Shown here piece by piece: positions 1-7,414 of a DNA stretch of 64,000 bases. Numbering within the stretch: the first letter of the stretch is position 1; each line of letters starts with the position of its first letter. This DNA comes from Bradyrhizobium sp. 139 (GTDB lineage: Bacteria; Pseudomonadota; Alphaproteobacteria; Rhizobiales; Xanthobacteraceae). A program made the position numbers and the translations under genes. The stretch is from positions 1-64,000 of the forward strand of contig NZ_JADPKS010000035.1 of the NCBI RefSeq assembly GCF_023074175.1, written 5' to 3'. A model generated the notes under the pieces. The model was given only the letters and a program-made list of their open reading frames with translations. It was not told where the DNA came from and ran no database searches.

Positions 1-261
1 CGGCTACGGGCCGCCCCAGCGCCACTCCGAGCCTAAATCCGTCAAACATTCCGACACGACCGCGTAAGCCGGCGACAAAACAAATAATTGCCCAGTCTCG
101 AAGCGAAACCCATCGCACTTGAGCCTCACGATCGGATCAGTCTAACAAGACGATTTGACACTGCGTCTGCCGCGTCGGCGCGATGGTTTCGCGAGAGCTC
201 AACCGATCGTACGCGCTAACGGTCGCACGCAAGCACCCTTCTCTCGTGCGTCGCATCCGTT
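1..261. other. left-edge intergenic stretch, no gene called
   Basis: No convincing gene is visible here. The + strand frame starting at base 2 stays open for 21 codons to a TAA at 65-67 and could be the tail of a gene entering from the left, but the piece is too short to judge. The rest is the region downstream of the minus-strand MarR gene that ends at 262. Confidence 0.3.
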
Positions 262-741
262 TCAGCTCTGCGGGAAGTCCTTCATGGCATCTGCGAATTT
301 GCGCATGAGCCTCACAAGGTTATCAATCTCGGCCTGCTTCCAGCTTGAGAAGACCGCAGTGCCGATCCGCTCGCGTGCCGCATCGATGAGCATCGTCATT
401 TCCTTGCCTTGCTTGGTCACCACCGCCTCGCGCACCCGCCGATCGGTTTCGTTAGCCTGGCGATCCACCAAACCAAGGCTCTCCAGCTTTGCGACCTGCC
501 TGCTGACCGTCGTGTGGTCGCGGCCGGCTCTCGCGGCCAGGTCCACGATGCTGACTGGCCCCAGCCGTTCGATTCCCACAAGCAGGGGAAAGAGTGCCCG
601 ATCAAGCCGAACACCTGCTTCCTTGATCAGTACCTCATCGAGGTCGGGCCGGTTCATGACGCTTACGATGTCGATAAGCGAGGCATGGATGGCCCTGATC
701 TGTTCCGAGATGCGTGTATTTTGCACGTTTTTGGTTGACAT
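262..741 (-). CDS. MarR-family transcriptional regulator
   Basis: Encodes 159 residues with the MarR winged-helix fold: a helical dimerisation N-terminus, then a wHTH with GPVSIVDLAARAGRDHTTVS as the recognition region and a basic wing (ETDRRVRE). MarR proteins are usually ligand-responsive repressors of a divergent gene. The start was set at the ATG at 741 (MSTKNVQ); an in-frame ATG at 774 would begin inside the operator-like repeat. It is divergent from the FAD monooxygenase at 789, and a perfect 16-bp inverted repeat (713-728/760-775) spans the junction, with the left arm inside codons 5-10 of this gene. This suggests repression of both genes and autoregulation. Family is clear; the ligand is unknown, perhaps an aromatic substrate of the monooxygenase. 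Confidence 0.9.
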   Translation of the reverse strand: MSTKNVQNTRISEQIRAIHASLIDIVSVMNRPDLDEVLIKEAGVRLDRALFPLLVGIERLGPVSIVDLAARAGRDHTTVSRQVAKLESLGLVDRQANETDRRVREAVVTKQGKEMTMLIDAARERIGTAVFSSWKQAEIDNLVRLMRKFADAMKDFPQS

Positions 742-775
742 GATTCTGCTTCTCCGATTACGTGCAAAATACACG
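713..775. promoter_or_regulatory. perfect 16-bp inverted repeat, likely MarR operator
   Basis: The left arm CGTGTATTTTGCACGT (713-728) is the exact reverse complement of the right arm ACGTGCAAAATACACG (760-775), with a 31-base spacer. The left arm lies inside the MarR coding sequence and the right arm ends 13 bases before the monooxygenase ATG, overlapping the start of its ribosome-binding region. Each arm read toward its own gene spells V/M-Q-N-T-R, as if the site were copied. Two separated sites could allow looping or two dimers. The role as operator is inferred from position. Confidence 0.7.
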
Positions 776-788
776 GAAAGGAAAGCTT

Positions 789-2306
789 ATGACAACCAGA
801 TATGAAACCGAGGTGCTTATCTGCGGCGCTGGCGCGGCGGGATTGACGCTGGCAATCGAACTCGCTCGCCGCGGGGTGCCGTTCCGCTTGATTGAAAAGA
901 TGGACGATGCATTCCGCGGCTCTCGCGGGAAGGGCATTCAGCCGCGAACCCAGGAAATCTTCGAAGACCTCGGCATCCTCGATCGTTTGGTCGCTGCCGG
1001 TGGCCTGTACCCGATCCCGCGCGAGTATCGTCCAGATGGGAGCTTTTCGGAGAACGCCTCGTTCAAGCCGTCGGAGCCAAGCGCAGCCGAGCCCTTCCAC
1101 ATTCCGCTCATGGTGCCGCAGTTTCTAACCGAGCGGGTGATGCGAGAGCGCCTGATTGAGCTTGGGCATGAGCCGGTGTTCGGCTGCGAACTGGTATCCT
1201 TCGAGCAGGACGAGGATGGCGTGACGACGCATCTCGTCCAGAAGTCCGGAGAGGAGGTCATCCGTGTTCGCTATCTTGTCGGCACGGACGGCGGCCGCAG
1301 CTTTGTTCGCAAGACGCTCGGCATCGATTTTCCGGGCAAGACATTGGGCGTCCGCGCCGTGGCCGCCGATGTCACTTTGACCGGCTTCGGGCGCGACGCC
1401 TGGCACCGCTTCAATGAGGGAGACATGGAGCGGCAGATCTCGGTCTGCCCGCTGGCAGGCACTGAACTCTTTCAGCTGCAGGCCCCCGTTCCGCTAGAGG
1501 GCGATGTCGATCTGTCCGAGGACGGTCTCACCACGATGCTGACCGGGCGCACTGGCCGGAAGGATGTTTGCGTTCACTCGGTATCCTGGGCATCCGCCTT
1601 CACCATGAACGCGCGCCTCGCCGACCATTACCGGGTTGGCCGCGTCCTCCTGGCAGGCGACGCCGCGCACACACATCCGCCGACCGGCGGCTTGGGGCTC
1701 AATACCAGCGTTCAGGATGCCTATAACCTCGGATGGAAGCTTGCGGTCGTGCTCGCCTCTCGGGCTCCGGCTGCGCTTCTCGACACCTATGAGGAAGAAC
1801 GGCGGCCGATCGCGGCGGCGACGCTGGGACTGGCGACCAAGTTGCTGGATGGGTCGAAGCGAGGAGACAGCCGGCGCGGCAGAGAAGTCCAGCAACTGGA
1901 CATCGGTTATGCGGGCTCGGCGTTGGCGCTGGACGCGCCCGGGCGCCACGGCCGCATCGTTGCAGGAGACCGTGCACCCGATGCACCGCTTCAGGGTTCG
2001 GCAGGCAAGACGCGGCGGCTGTTTGAGCTGTTCGCCGGGGCTCATTGGACGCTGCTCGCTTTCAACGCGGAGCGGAACCTGATAGCGCCACGCGCCGGTC
2101 TGCACATCCATCACAGTGGTGCCGGTGGGGACCTTGCCGACAGCGACGGTTATTTCGAGAGCGCCTACGCGCCTGAGCCGGGTCAATGGTGGCTGGTGCG
2201 GCCGGACGGATATGTCGGTGCGGTGGTCTCGTCAGTCGACGTGGGGCAGCTGGATGGCTACTTTGCGAAGGTCGGGCTTGTCGGGCAGACCGAGATCGGT
2301 GGCTAA
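789..2306 (+). CDS. FAD-dependent aromatic monooxygenase (PheA/TfdB-like)
   Basis: Encodes 505 residues of a class A flavoprotein hydroxylase. The N-terminal dinucleotide fold has GAGAAG at residues 13-18 and an acidic residue ending strand 2 (RLIEK). The middle has the DG motif (GTDGGRS), and the GD motif LLAGDAAHTHPPTGGLG lies near residue 287, binding the FAD ribityl and pyrophosphate. A thioredoxin-like C-terminal domain follows, as in phenol and chlorophenol hydroxylases and rifampicin monooxygenases. Such enzymes use NADPH and O2 to hydroxylate an aromatic ring. Start ATG at 789 is preceded by GGAAAGGAAAG; a GTG at 762 is in frame but lies in the operator arm. Probably controlled by the divergent MarR protein. 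The substrate cannot be named. Confidence 0.9.
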   Translation: MTTRYETEVLICGAGAAGLTLAIELARRGVPFRLIEKMDDAFRGSRGKGIQPRTQEIFEDLGILDRLVAAGGLYPIPREYRPDGSFSENASFKPSEPSAAEPFHIPLMVPQFLTERVMRERLIELGHEPVFGCELVSFEQDEDGVTTHLVQKSGEEVIRVRYLVGTDGGRSFVRKTLGIDFPGKTLGVRAVAADVTLTGFGRDAWHRFNEGDMERQISVCPLAGTELFQLQAPVPLEGDVDLSEDGLTTMLTGRTGRKDVCVHSVSWASAFTMNARLADHYRVGRVLLAGDAAHTHPPTGGLGLNTSVQDAYNLGWKLAVVLASRAPAALLDTYEEERRPIAAATLGLATKLLDGSKRGDSRRGREVQQLDIGYAGSALALDAPGRHGRIVAGDRAPDAPLQGSAGKTRRLFELFAGAHWTLLAFNAERNLIAPRAGLHIHHSGAGGDLADSDGYFESAYAPEPGQWWLVRPDGYVGAVVSSVDVGQLDGYFAKVGLVGQTEIGG

Positions 2307-2347
2307 AGCGATAACCGCACGGACCCGGGGCACGCCGCGCCTTCGGC

Positions 2348-2390
2348 GTCGAATAAAAAGCGAGAAGCCCCACAAGGGGCTTCCACCTGT
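2348..2390 (-). terminator. rho-independent terminator of the minus-strand regulator
   Basis: An 8-bp stem GAAGCCCC/GGGGCTTC (2364-2371 and 2376-2383) is followed on the minus strand by CTCGCTTTTTATTC. It lies about 90 bases beyond the stop of the winged-helix gene ending at 2472. On the plus strand there is no T-run, so it is assigned to the minus strand. Confidence 0.6.
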
Positions 2391-2471
2391 TTCACGACGC
2401 CGCCGGCGGAGTGCGATGATGCCATCCGTGAGCAGAAATCAGCACGTGCCATGGGCCGCTGCAAGGTAGAA

Positions 2472-3587
2472 TTAGGACGTGTCTTCTGCCGCAGTCTCGG
2501 TGCCTTCGCGTGTCCATTCCCCTTGCCCCGTCCACCCGTAAGCCGAGATCAGACTCATGTAAGCCTGAAAGTCCGCGCCGGTCATATTTAAGGAACGGCT
2601 GCACTGTTGGAGGGCTTCTGCATATTGACGGAGGTGCAAGTGTGCAACGCAGAGAAGCCGCGCTGTGATGGTATCCTGCAAGACGGCCAGATTTGCGAGG
2701 TCGCCGTCGAACCGATCCGACCAGATGTCGCGGGCGGTCTGAAGGTCGGTGAGAGATACGTTGACCCGCACCTGGTCTCCGTTGCGTCTCACCGCGCCTC
2801 GCACGGCCCATAGGATGCCGAGATCGGTCCCGAGCTGCTGCAAATCGATCGGCTTCTTCTTGTAGGTAAAGGCGGTGTCGCGTCCAACAACGAAAGTGGC
2901 GGGCGTTCGCGCGAGCTCGGCCGTCAAATCTGTCGAGATGGAGTCGGCAAAGGAGTCCTGCGCTGGATCGTCGTCGAGGCTGGCGAAGGGCAACACGACG
3001 AGGGAGAGACGCGGCACGATCTCGGGCCTGACCGTCGGTTGTCCCTGGATATTTTGAGCTTCCCGTTTTGCGTCAGTACGGACCGTCTTCCAGACATTCC
3101 AATATCCGGCGAGGCCGCCGGCAATTGCGCCGATGGCGGCGACCGACGCCAGCACGCTGCCGACGAGCTTTAAACGACCTCTGAGGTCCTCCAGCCAGCC
3201 AGCGGATCGCCGTTCGCCAACAACGATTGCGGAGGTAATCGGGACCGTAACCGCTGCCGCGGTTCCTGGTCGTCGATCCTCGTCGTGCACGGCGCCCACG
3301 AAACGAAAGCCCTTTCGTGGAAATGTCTTGATAAGACGTTGTTGCTGACCGGAGTCACCGATCGCGCGCCGGACCGCGTTCAGCCGCGTCGTCAGCGCCG
3401 CATCGGATATGATCCGGCCATTCCAGATCGCGTTGACGAGATCGTCCTTGCTGACGAAGCGATCCCTGCTGCGGATCAGATGTTCGAGCAGATCGAGAAC
3501 CTGGGGCGCCGTCGGCACGACATCGGGGCCGCGCCGCAATTCGCGCCGCTCGGTGTCCAACGCACAGTCCTCGAAGAAATAGCGCAT
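2472..3587 (-). CDS. winged-helix / TolB-like regulator, shortened TPR region
   Basis: Encodes 371 residues. Residues 1-100 are an OmpR/CadC-type winged helix (MRYFFEDCALDTERREL start; recognition region SDAALTTRLNAVRRAIGD; RKGFRFVGAV wing). A transmembrane segment lies near 140-162. A TolB-N/FlgO-like domain follows (LVVLPFASLDDDPAQDSFAD to DIWSDRFDGDLANLAVLQD). Full-length relatives, including the adjacent gene, continue with several TPRs. Here the text jumps after LQDTITARL straight to a last TPR-like piece (YAEALQQCSRSL), so roughly 130-150 residues seem deleted in frame. Start ATG at 3587 is preceded by GGAATGG. It is a tandem paralogue of the gene at 3698-5287 and shares its upstream box. 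It may be a decayed copy or a membrane-bound variant; function is not established. Confidence 0.75.
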   Translation of the reverse strand: MRYFFEDCALDTERRELRRGPDVVPTAPQVLDLLEHLIRSRDRFVSKDDLVNAIWNGRIISDAALTTRLNAVRRAIGDSGQQQRLIKTFPRKGFRFVGAVHDEDRRPGTAAAVTVPITSAIVVGERRSAGWLEDLRGRLKLVGSVLASVAAIGAIAGGLAGYWNVWKTVRTDAKREAQNIQGQPTVRPEIVPRLSLVVLPFASLDDDPAQDSFADSISTDLTAELARTPATFVVGRDTAFTYKKKPIDLQQLGTDLGILWAVRGAVRRNGDQVRVNVSLTDLQTARDIWSDRFDGDLANLAVLQDTITARLLCVAHLHLRQYAEALQQCSRSLNMTGADFQAYMSLISAYGWTGQGEWTREGTETAAEDTS

Positions 3588-3647
3588 GGCACCATTCCCA
3601 AGCCTGCCCTCTATCCTCCGAGGGTGCGGGAGCAGTTGTCTGCGGAC

Positions 3648-3676
3648 AATAGGCCTTCGGCAGGGAAAATGTAAGC
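3648..3676 (-). promoter_or_regulatory. 11-bp-spaced direct-repeat box, copy A
   Basis: On the minus strand this reads CTTAC-N6-CCTGC-N6-CCTAT, a set of three half-sites at exact 11-base period ending 61 bases before the ATG at 3587. It matches copy B (5353-5381) at 25 of 29 positions. An 11-base period is typical of OmpR/PhoB-type winged-helix operators, so binding by the encoded winged helices is plausible but inferred. Confidence 0.5.
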
Positions 3677-3697
3677 CGTGAGCAACAGTCCGCCCCG

Positions 3698-5287
3698 TCA
3701 GGGGGTGGCAGCGTCGTGCCTTTCCGAAAGACCTGCCTCGCAAAGGGCCTTCTCGAAGTTCGCGTAGTCGTCTGCCCGGCGAAACGGTGCCAGATTCCTG
3801 AGATTGGCATGCAGATCTGGATTGCGTTCAAGCGCTTGCAAGACGGATCGTTGCGCGCGTTCAAGCCGCCCTGCGCGTGTGTTGCTGGCCGCAGAAATGC
3901 AGGTCAGGAGCAGGAAATTGGTATGACTACGCAATGCGTTCTCGGCGCATGACGCTGCCGCGTCATAACGGCTTGCCAGAAAATGCGCATACGCCATGGC
4001 TCCCTGCGAATTGTAGTACATCGGGGGGTCGAGCGGGCTAAGTCGCATGGCATATGCAGAGTGCTCGAGGGCGAGGTCCGGCTCTCCTCGCCAAACTCTC
4101 AACCAGGCACTGGTGGACCACGCTTGTGCGAAGTTGGGATTGCCAGCTAACGCCCGATCCACGAAAGCCGCTGCGTCGTCGAACTCATGGGCTATAAAGG
4201 CGAGTGCATATCCGCCCACAGATAGTGCAAATGGATCGTCTGTGCCCAGTTCTACTGCCTTCCGGGCCAGCCGGGTGGCTTCGGCAATTTCCTTTACCGG
4301 ATTGTTGATCCAGCCATTCGCCTTGCGCCGAACATAGCACCAGGCGGCCATGCCATAGGCACAGGCCAGACGAGGGTCGAGCTCGATCGCCTTGCAAAAG
4401 AGCTGCAGCGCCTCGGTGTTCGCGTTGTTAGACCAACGAATTTTCGCCAGCCCGCGCAGGTAATGGTCGTGCGCATCCAGACTTTCGATAGGCTTGCGCC
4501 TTGCCCGTTTGATCTCCTCACGCTGCAGCTTCGGGGCGATTGCGCCGACGACACTGGCCGTCAGATTGTCCTGCAGATCGAACATATCCTCGATCGAACC
4601 GTCGAAGCGGTCTGCCCAGAGATGTGCCCCAGTTTCGGCATCGATAAGCTGTCCCGCGATTCGAATGCGATTTTCCGCTTTGCGCACGCTACCTTCAAGC
4701 ACGTAGCGCACACCAAGCTCGCGGCCCACCTGCTTTACGTCGACGACCCGGCCCTTATACGCAAAACTCGAATTGCGCGCGATCACAAACAACCAACGAA
4801 AGCGAGAGAGGGCCATCGTGATCTCCTCCACGATGCCATCTGCGAAATACTCCTGCTCCGGATCGGAGCTGAGGCTGACGAAAGGAAGTACGGCAATCGA
4901 GGGCTTATCGGGTAGCGGGAGGGCCGCGGTCCTCGTCTCTGGCTGGTGGTGGACCGCTGCCAAAGGATTCGGGGTCCGTGCTTCCCGGACCGCTCCGACG
5001 AAACGGAAGCCCTTGCGCGGGATTGTTTTGATCAGGCGCTGGGCTTCCCCGCAGTCACCGACTGCGGTGCGGGCGGCATTCATGCGGGTCGTAAGCGCAG
5101 CCTCAGACACGATACGCCCTTTCCAAATGGCGTTCATGAGGTCGTCTTTACTGACAACGCGCTCCCTGTTGCGGATCAAATAATCGAGAATGTCGAAGAC
5201 CTGTGGTGCAACGGGCACAGCATCAGGCCCGCGATGCAGCTCGCGCCGGTCTGTGTCGAACACGTATTGATCAAAGAGATAGCGCAA
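3698..5287 (-). CDS. winged-helix / TolB-like / TPR regulator
   Basis: Encodes 529 residues. Residues 1-100 are an OmpR/CadC-type winged helix (YLFDQYVFDTDRRELHRG; SEAALTTRMNAARTAVGD; RKGFRFVGAV). A TolB-N/FlgO-like domain follows (SIAVLPFVSLSSDPEQEYFA to HLWADRFDGSIEDMFDLQD), then TPR repeats from about residue 290 to the end. Unlike its neighbour it shows no obvious membrane span, so it is probably cytoplasmic. The start was placed at a TTG (5287-5285) because it aligns with the MRYFFED start of the paralogue and has AGGGG eight bases upstream; no ATG fits. Rhizobia carry many such proteins, often annotated as adenylate-cyclase-like, but no cyclase domain is present. It lies upstream of and codirectional with the shorter paralogue. 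Targets are unknown. Confidence 0.8.
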   Translation of the reverse strand: MRYLFDQYVFDTDRRELHRGPDAVPVAPQVFDILDYLIRNRERVVSKDDLMNAIWKGRIVSEAALTTRMNAARTAVGDCGEAQRLIKTIPRKGFRFVGAVREARTPNPLAAVHHQPETRTAALPLPDKPSIAVLPFVSLSSDPEQEYFADGIVEEITMALSRFRWLFVIARNSSFAYKGRVVDVKQVGRELGVRYVLEGSVRKAENRIRIAGQLIDAETGAHLWADRFDGSIEDMFDLQDNLTASVVGAIAPKLQREEIKRARRKPIESLDAHDHYLRGLAKIRWSNNANTEALQLFCKAIELDPRLACAYGMAAWCYVRRKANGWINNPVKEIAEATRLARKAVELGTDDPFALSVGGYALAFIAHEFDDAAAFVDRALAGNPNFAQAWSTSAWLRVWRGEPDLALEHSAYAMRLSPLDPPMYYNSQGAMAYAHFLASRYDAAASCAENALRSHTNFLLLTCISAASNTRAGRLERAQRSVLQALERNPDLHANLRNLAPFRRADDYANFEKALCEAGLSERHDAATP

Positions 5288-5352
5288 GCTGGCACCCCTG
5301 TAGACAACACTCCGCCGGATGAAGCCGCCTTTGCACCAGTTGGGACGCAAAG

Positions 5353-5381
5353 AATAAGCCGTCGGTAAGGAAAATGTAAGC
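5353..5381 (-). promoter_or_regulatory. 11-bp-spaced direct-repeat box, copy B
   Basis: On the minus strand this reads CTTAC-N6-CTTAC-N6-CTTAT, three half-sites at exact 11-base spacing, ending 66 bases before the TTG start at 5287. Copy A has the same position relative to its gene. The regular spacing on one helix face suggests cooperative winged-helix binding. Confidence 0.55.
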
Positions 5382-5453
5382 TGCACGTCAAGCGCGCCCG
5401 GCCCAATCCTGACAGCCTGCCGTCGGTAGAGGCATTGCCAAGGAAAATTGCCG

Positions 5454-6374
5454 ATGAGTGCCACTTCCGGCGTTGAGCAGATGCGACGGACTGCCACATC
5501 CCTGCAGCGGGCTATCAACCTTTTCCTGCGATTCCGGAGCGGATGGCTGAAACGCCGCAGACGACAGAATGTACAAGCCACCCTCTGTGCCCTCAGCGAT
5601 CGGGAGCTGATGGATATCGGCACGACGCGCGGCGAGATCGACTACATTGCCTCGCAGCGAAGCATCGCAAGACCGCATCGTTCGACGTGCCGGCACATTG
5701 GCGATACATTTGTGATCTTGTTGCTCTTCAGCCTGCTTGGCTTGGTCTCTGCAGATCGCGCCGAGGCTCAATGCACCGCGCGAGATGTTTTGCGGAGACA
5801 CCTTGCGGTCAAGGCAGCTCTGCCGGCTCTCGGATCGGAGATTCCGGTCAGCTCCGCTGCAGATGCCTTGGTGTGGAAGACGATCCTGACAGGGACGTTC
5901 GCGGATACTTTCGCTCTTCGCAACGCGATGAGTGCAATGGGGTGCGGCGTCGGAAACTCGGCCGCTGACATACTGGCTCGACCGGCCTTTACGCTGAGCC
6001 GCAAGAAGGCGGAGGTTGAGCTTGTCGTTGTGTCCGTTGCCAAGCTCGGGTTTCAAGGTGAGACATCGTCGCTGCGGGACATCTATGTGCGTGCACAAGA
6101 GCTCGGTTTTGCTCTTGCGCCCCCCGAAATCGCGCCGCAGCTGAGGCTCCAGTATTTGGACCAGCCGATCGGTGAGTTTCTGATCATTGGAATGGAACCT
6201 ATCAGGACATGGGCGGGTGAAGCGGTCGTTCTAACGGTGGCCAACGGCGGAGCAGGTCTCATCCTGATCGGCCAGGACGGCCACGAGGATGCGCAGATAT
6301 CCGCGATGTCCCGTTTTGTGTTCGTGCGACCCGATCGATCCATACCTGCGGAAGCTGCCGCAATGGTCAGGTAG
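5454..6374 (+). CDS. DUF1127 domain joined to an exported domain
   Basis: Encodes 306 residues with an odd architecture. Residues about 44-70 match the DUF1127 motif (ALSDRELMDIGTTRGEIDYI), normally the whole of a 45-80 residue cytoplasmic protein. It is followed by a hydrophobic span (TFVILLLFSLLGLVSADRAEA, about residues 84-104) that resembles a signal peptide ending AEAQ or a membrane anchor. About 200 residues of unrecognised domain follow, with a hydrophobic-rich end (EFLIIGMEPI, AVVLTVANGGAGLILIG). If inserted N-in, the DUF1127 part faces the cytoplasm and the tail the periplasm. ATG at 5454 has GGAAAA upstream; a TTG at 5448 is also in frame. Divergent from the winged-helix regulator. 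Function unknown. Confidence 0.7.
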   Translation: MSATSGVEQMRRTATSLQRAINLFLRFRSGWLKRRRRQNVQATLCALSDRELMDIGTTRGEIDYIASQRSIARPHRSTCRHIGDTFVILLLFSLLGLVSADRAEAQCTARDVLRRHLAVKAALPALGSEIPVSSAADALVWKTILTGTFADTFALRNAMSAMGCGVGNSAADILARPAFTLSRKKAEVELVVVSVAKLGFQGETSSLRDIYVRAQELGFALAPPEIAPQLRLQYLDQPIGEFLIIGMEPIRTWAGEAVVLTVANGGAGLILIGQDGHEDAQISAMSRFVFVRPDRSIPAEAAAMVR

Positions 6375-6415
6375 TTTGCCGCGATCTTATTTGGGCTCGG
6401 CCAGGGAGACAGGCG

Positions 6416-7390
6416 ATGATCACGCGCCGTGACGTGTTGTCGGCGGCCGCTGCCGCGTTCTCCGCCGCGCATCTTGTGCCGCGGGCGCTTGCACAGCCGA
6501 TCGCGAGAACCGTACATATCCTGACGGGCTTCACGCCTGGACTGCAGGATGGGCTGGCGCGGCTCGTGGCCGGCCAGATGAGCGGCTATGCGGAAACCAT
6601 CGTGGTCGAGAGCCGGCCGGGCGCGGGCGGTCGCATCGCGGTGGAGGCAGTGAAGAACGCCGATGCCGACGGATCGGTCATCCTGTTCGCGCCGCTCGGC
6701 TTCATGATGTTCTTTCCGCACGTCTACAAGACGCTGAGATACCAGCCGCGCGATTTCACGCCGGTGTCGACTGTCGCCTCGACCCCGACATTGCTGACGG
6801 TCGGTCCCATGGTGCCGCCTGATGTCAAGACACTGGCAGACTTTGTGGCCTGGTGCCGCGCCAATCCGAAGCTCGCCACCTATGGCACGCCGGGCGCCGG
6901 AACCACGCTGCATTTTCTCGGTACGATGCTGGGCCTCAACGCGGGGTTCGATTTTCTTCACGTACCGTATCAGGGCGGTGGCGCGATTCAGGATCTGGTC
7001 AAGGGCGTGATTGCCGCGACCGTCATGCCGATTGGTAGCTCGCTCGGACTCGTCCAGTCTGGCGATCTTCGTGCGCTGGCAACCACCGGACCGCGCCGCT
7101 GCCCGTTTGTTCCGGCGGTGCCGACGGTACGGGAAGCTGGATATCCGTCGCTCGAGGACCTCACATGGTTTGCGTTCTTCGTTCCGGCGAAAACGCCAGC
7201 GTCGATCGTCGACAAGCTCAACGCCGCGATCCAGGCGGGCTTGCGCACCGACGAGGTCAGAGTCGGCATGGCAAAGCTGGCCGTCGAGCCCGACGCGATC
7301 GCCATGGGAGACTTCGCCAGGCTGATCGCATCCGAATCCGACCGGTGGAAGGCGATCGTGCAGGCAACGGGGTTCGTCCCGACCGATTGA
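6416..7390 (+). CDS. Bug-family (TctC-like) periplasmic substrate-binding protein
   Basis: Encodes 324 residues of the Bug/TctC family, periplasmic receptors that bind carboxylates or related small acids. The N-terminus MITRRDVLSAAAAAFSAAHL has a twin-arginine-like start with cleavage near RALAQ. The body has family landmarks: ARTVHILTGFTPG, the ESRPGAGGRIA loop, and FLHVPYQGGG. No TctA/TctB membrane genes are adjacent, as is common for orphan Bug proteins. ATG at 6416 follows AGGGAGACAGGCG. The O-methyltransferase starts 24 bases downstream, so the two are probably cotranscribed. Ligand unknown. Confidence 0.9.
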   Translation: MITRRDVLSAAAAAFSAAHLVPRALAQPIARTVHILTGFTPGLQDGLARLVAGQMSGYAETIVVESRPGAGGRIAVEAVKNADADGSVILFAPLGFMMFFPHVYKTLRYQPRDFTPVSTVASTPTLLTVGPMVPPDVKTLADFVAWCRANPKLATYGTPGAGTTLHFLGTMLGLNAGFDFLHVPYQGGGAIQDLVKGVIAATVMPIGSSLGLVQSGDLRALATTGPRRCPFVPAVPTVREAGYPSLEDLTWFAFFVPAKTPASIVDKLNAAIQAGLRTDEVRVGMAKLAVEPDAIAMGDFARLIASESDRWKAIVQATGFVPTD

Positions 7391-7414
7391 ACCCGCACTG
7401 ACAGGAGGCAACAC

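Noticed and set aside
5438..5456. AAGGAAAATTGCC as a third copy of the winged-helix box
   Set aside because: It shares only the GGAAAAT core, lacks the 11-base half-sites, and is better read as the ribosome site of the DUF1127 gene.
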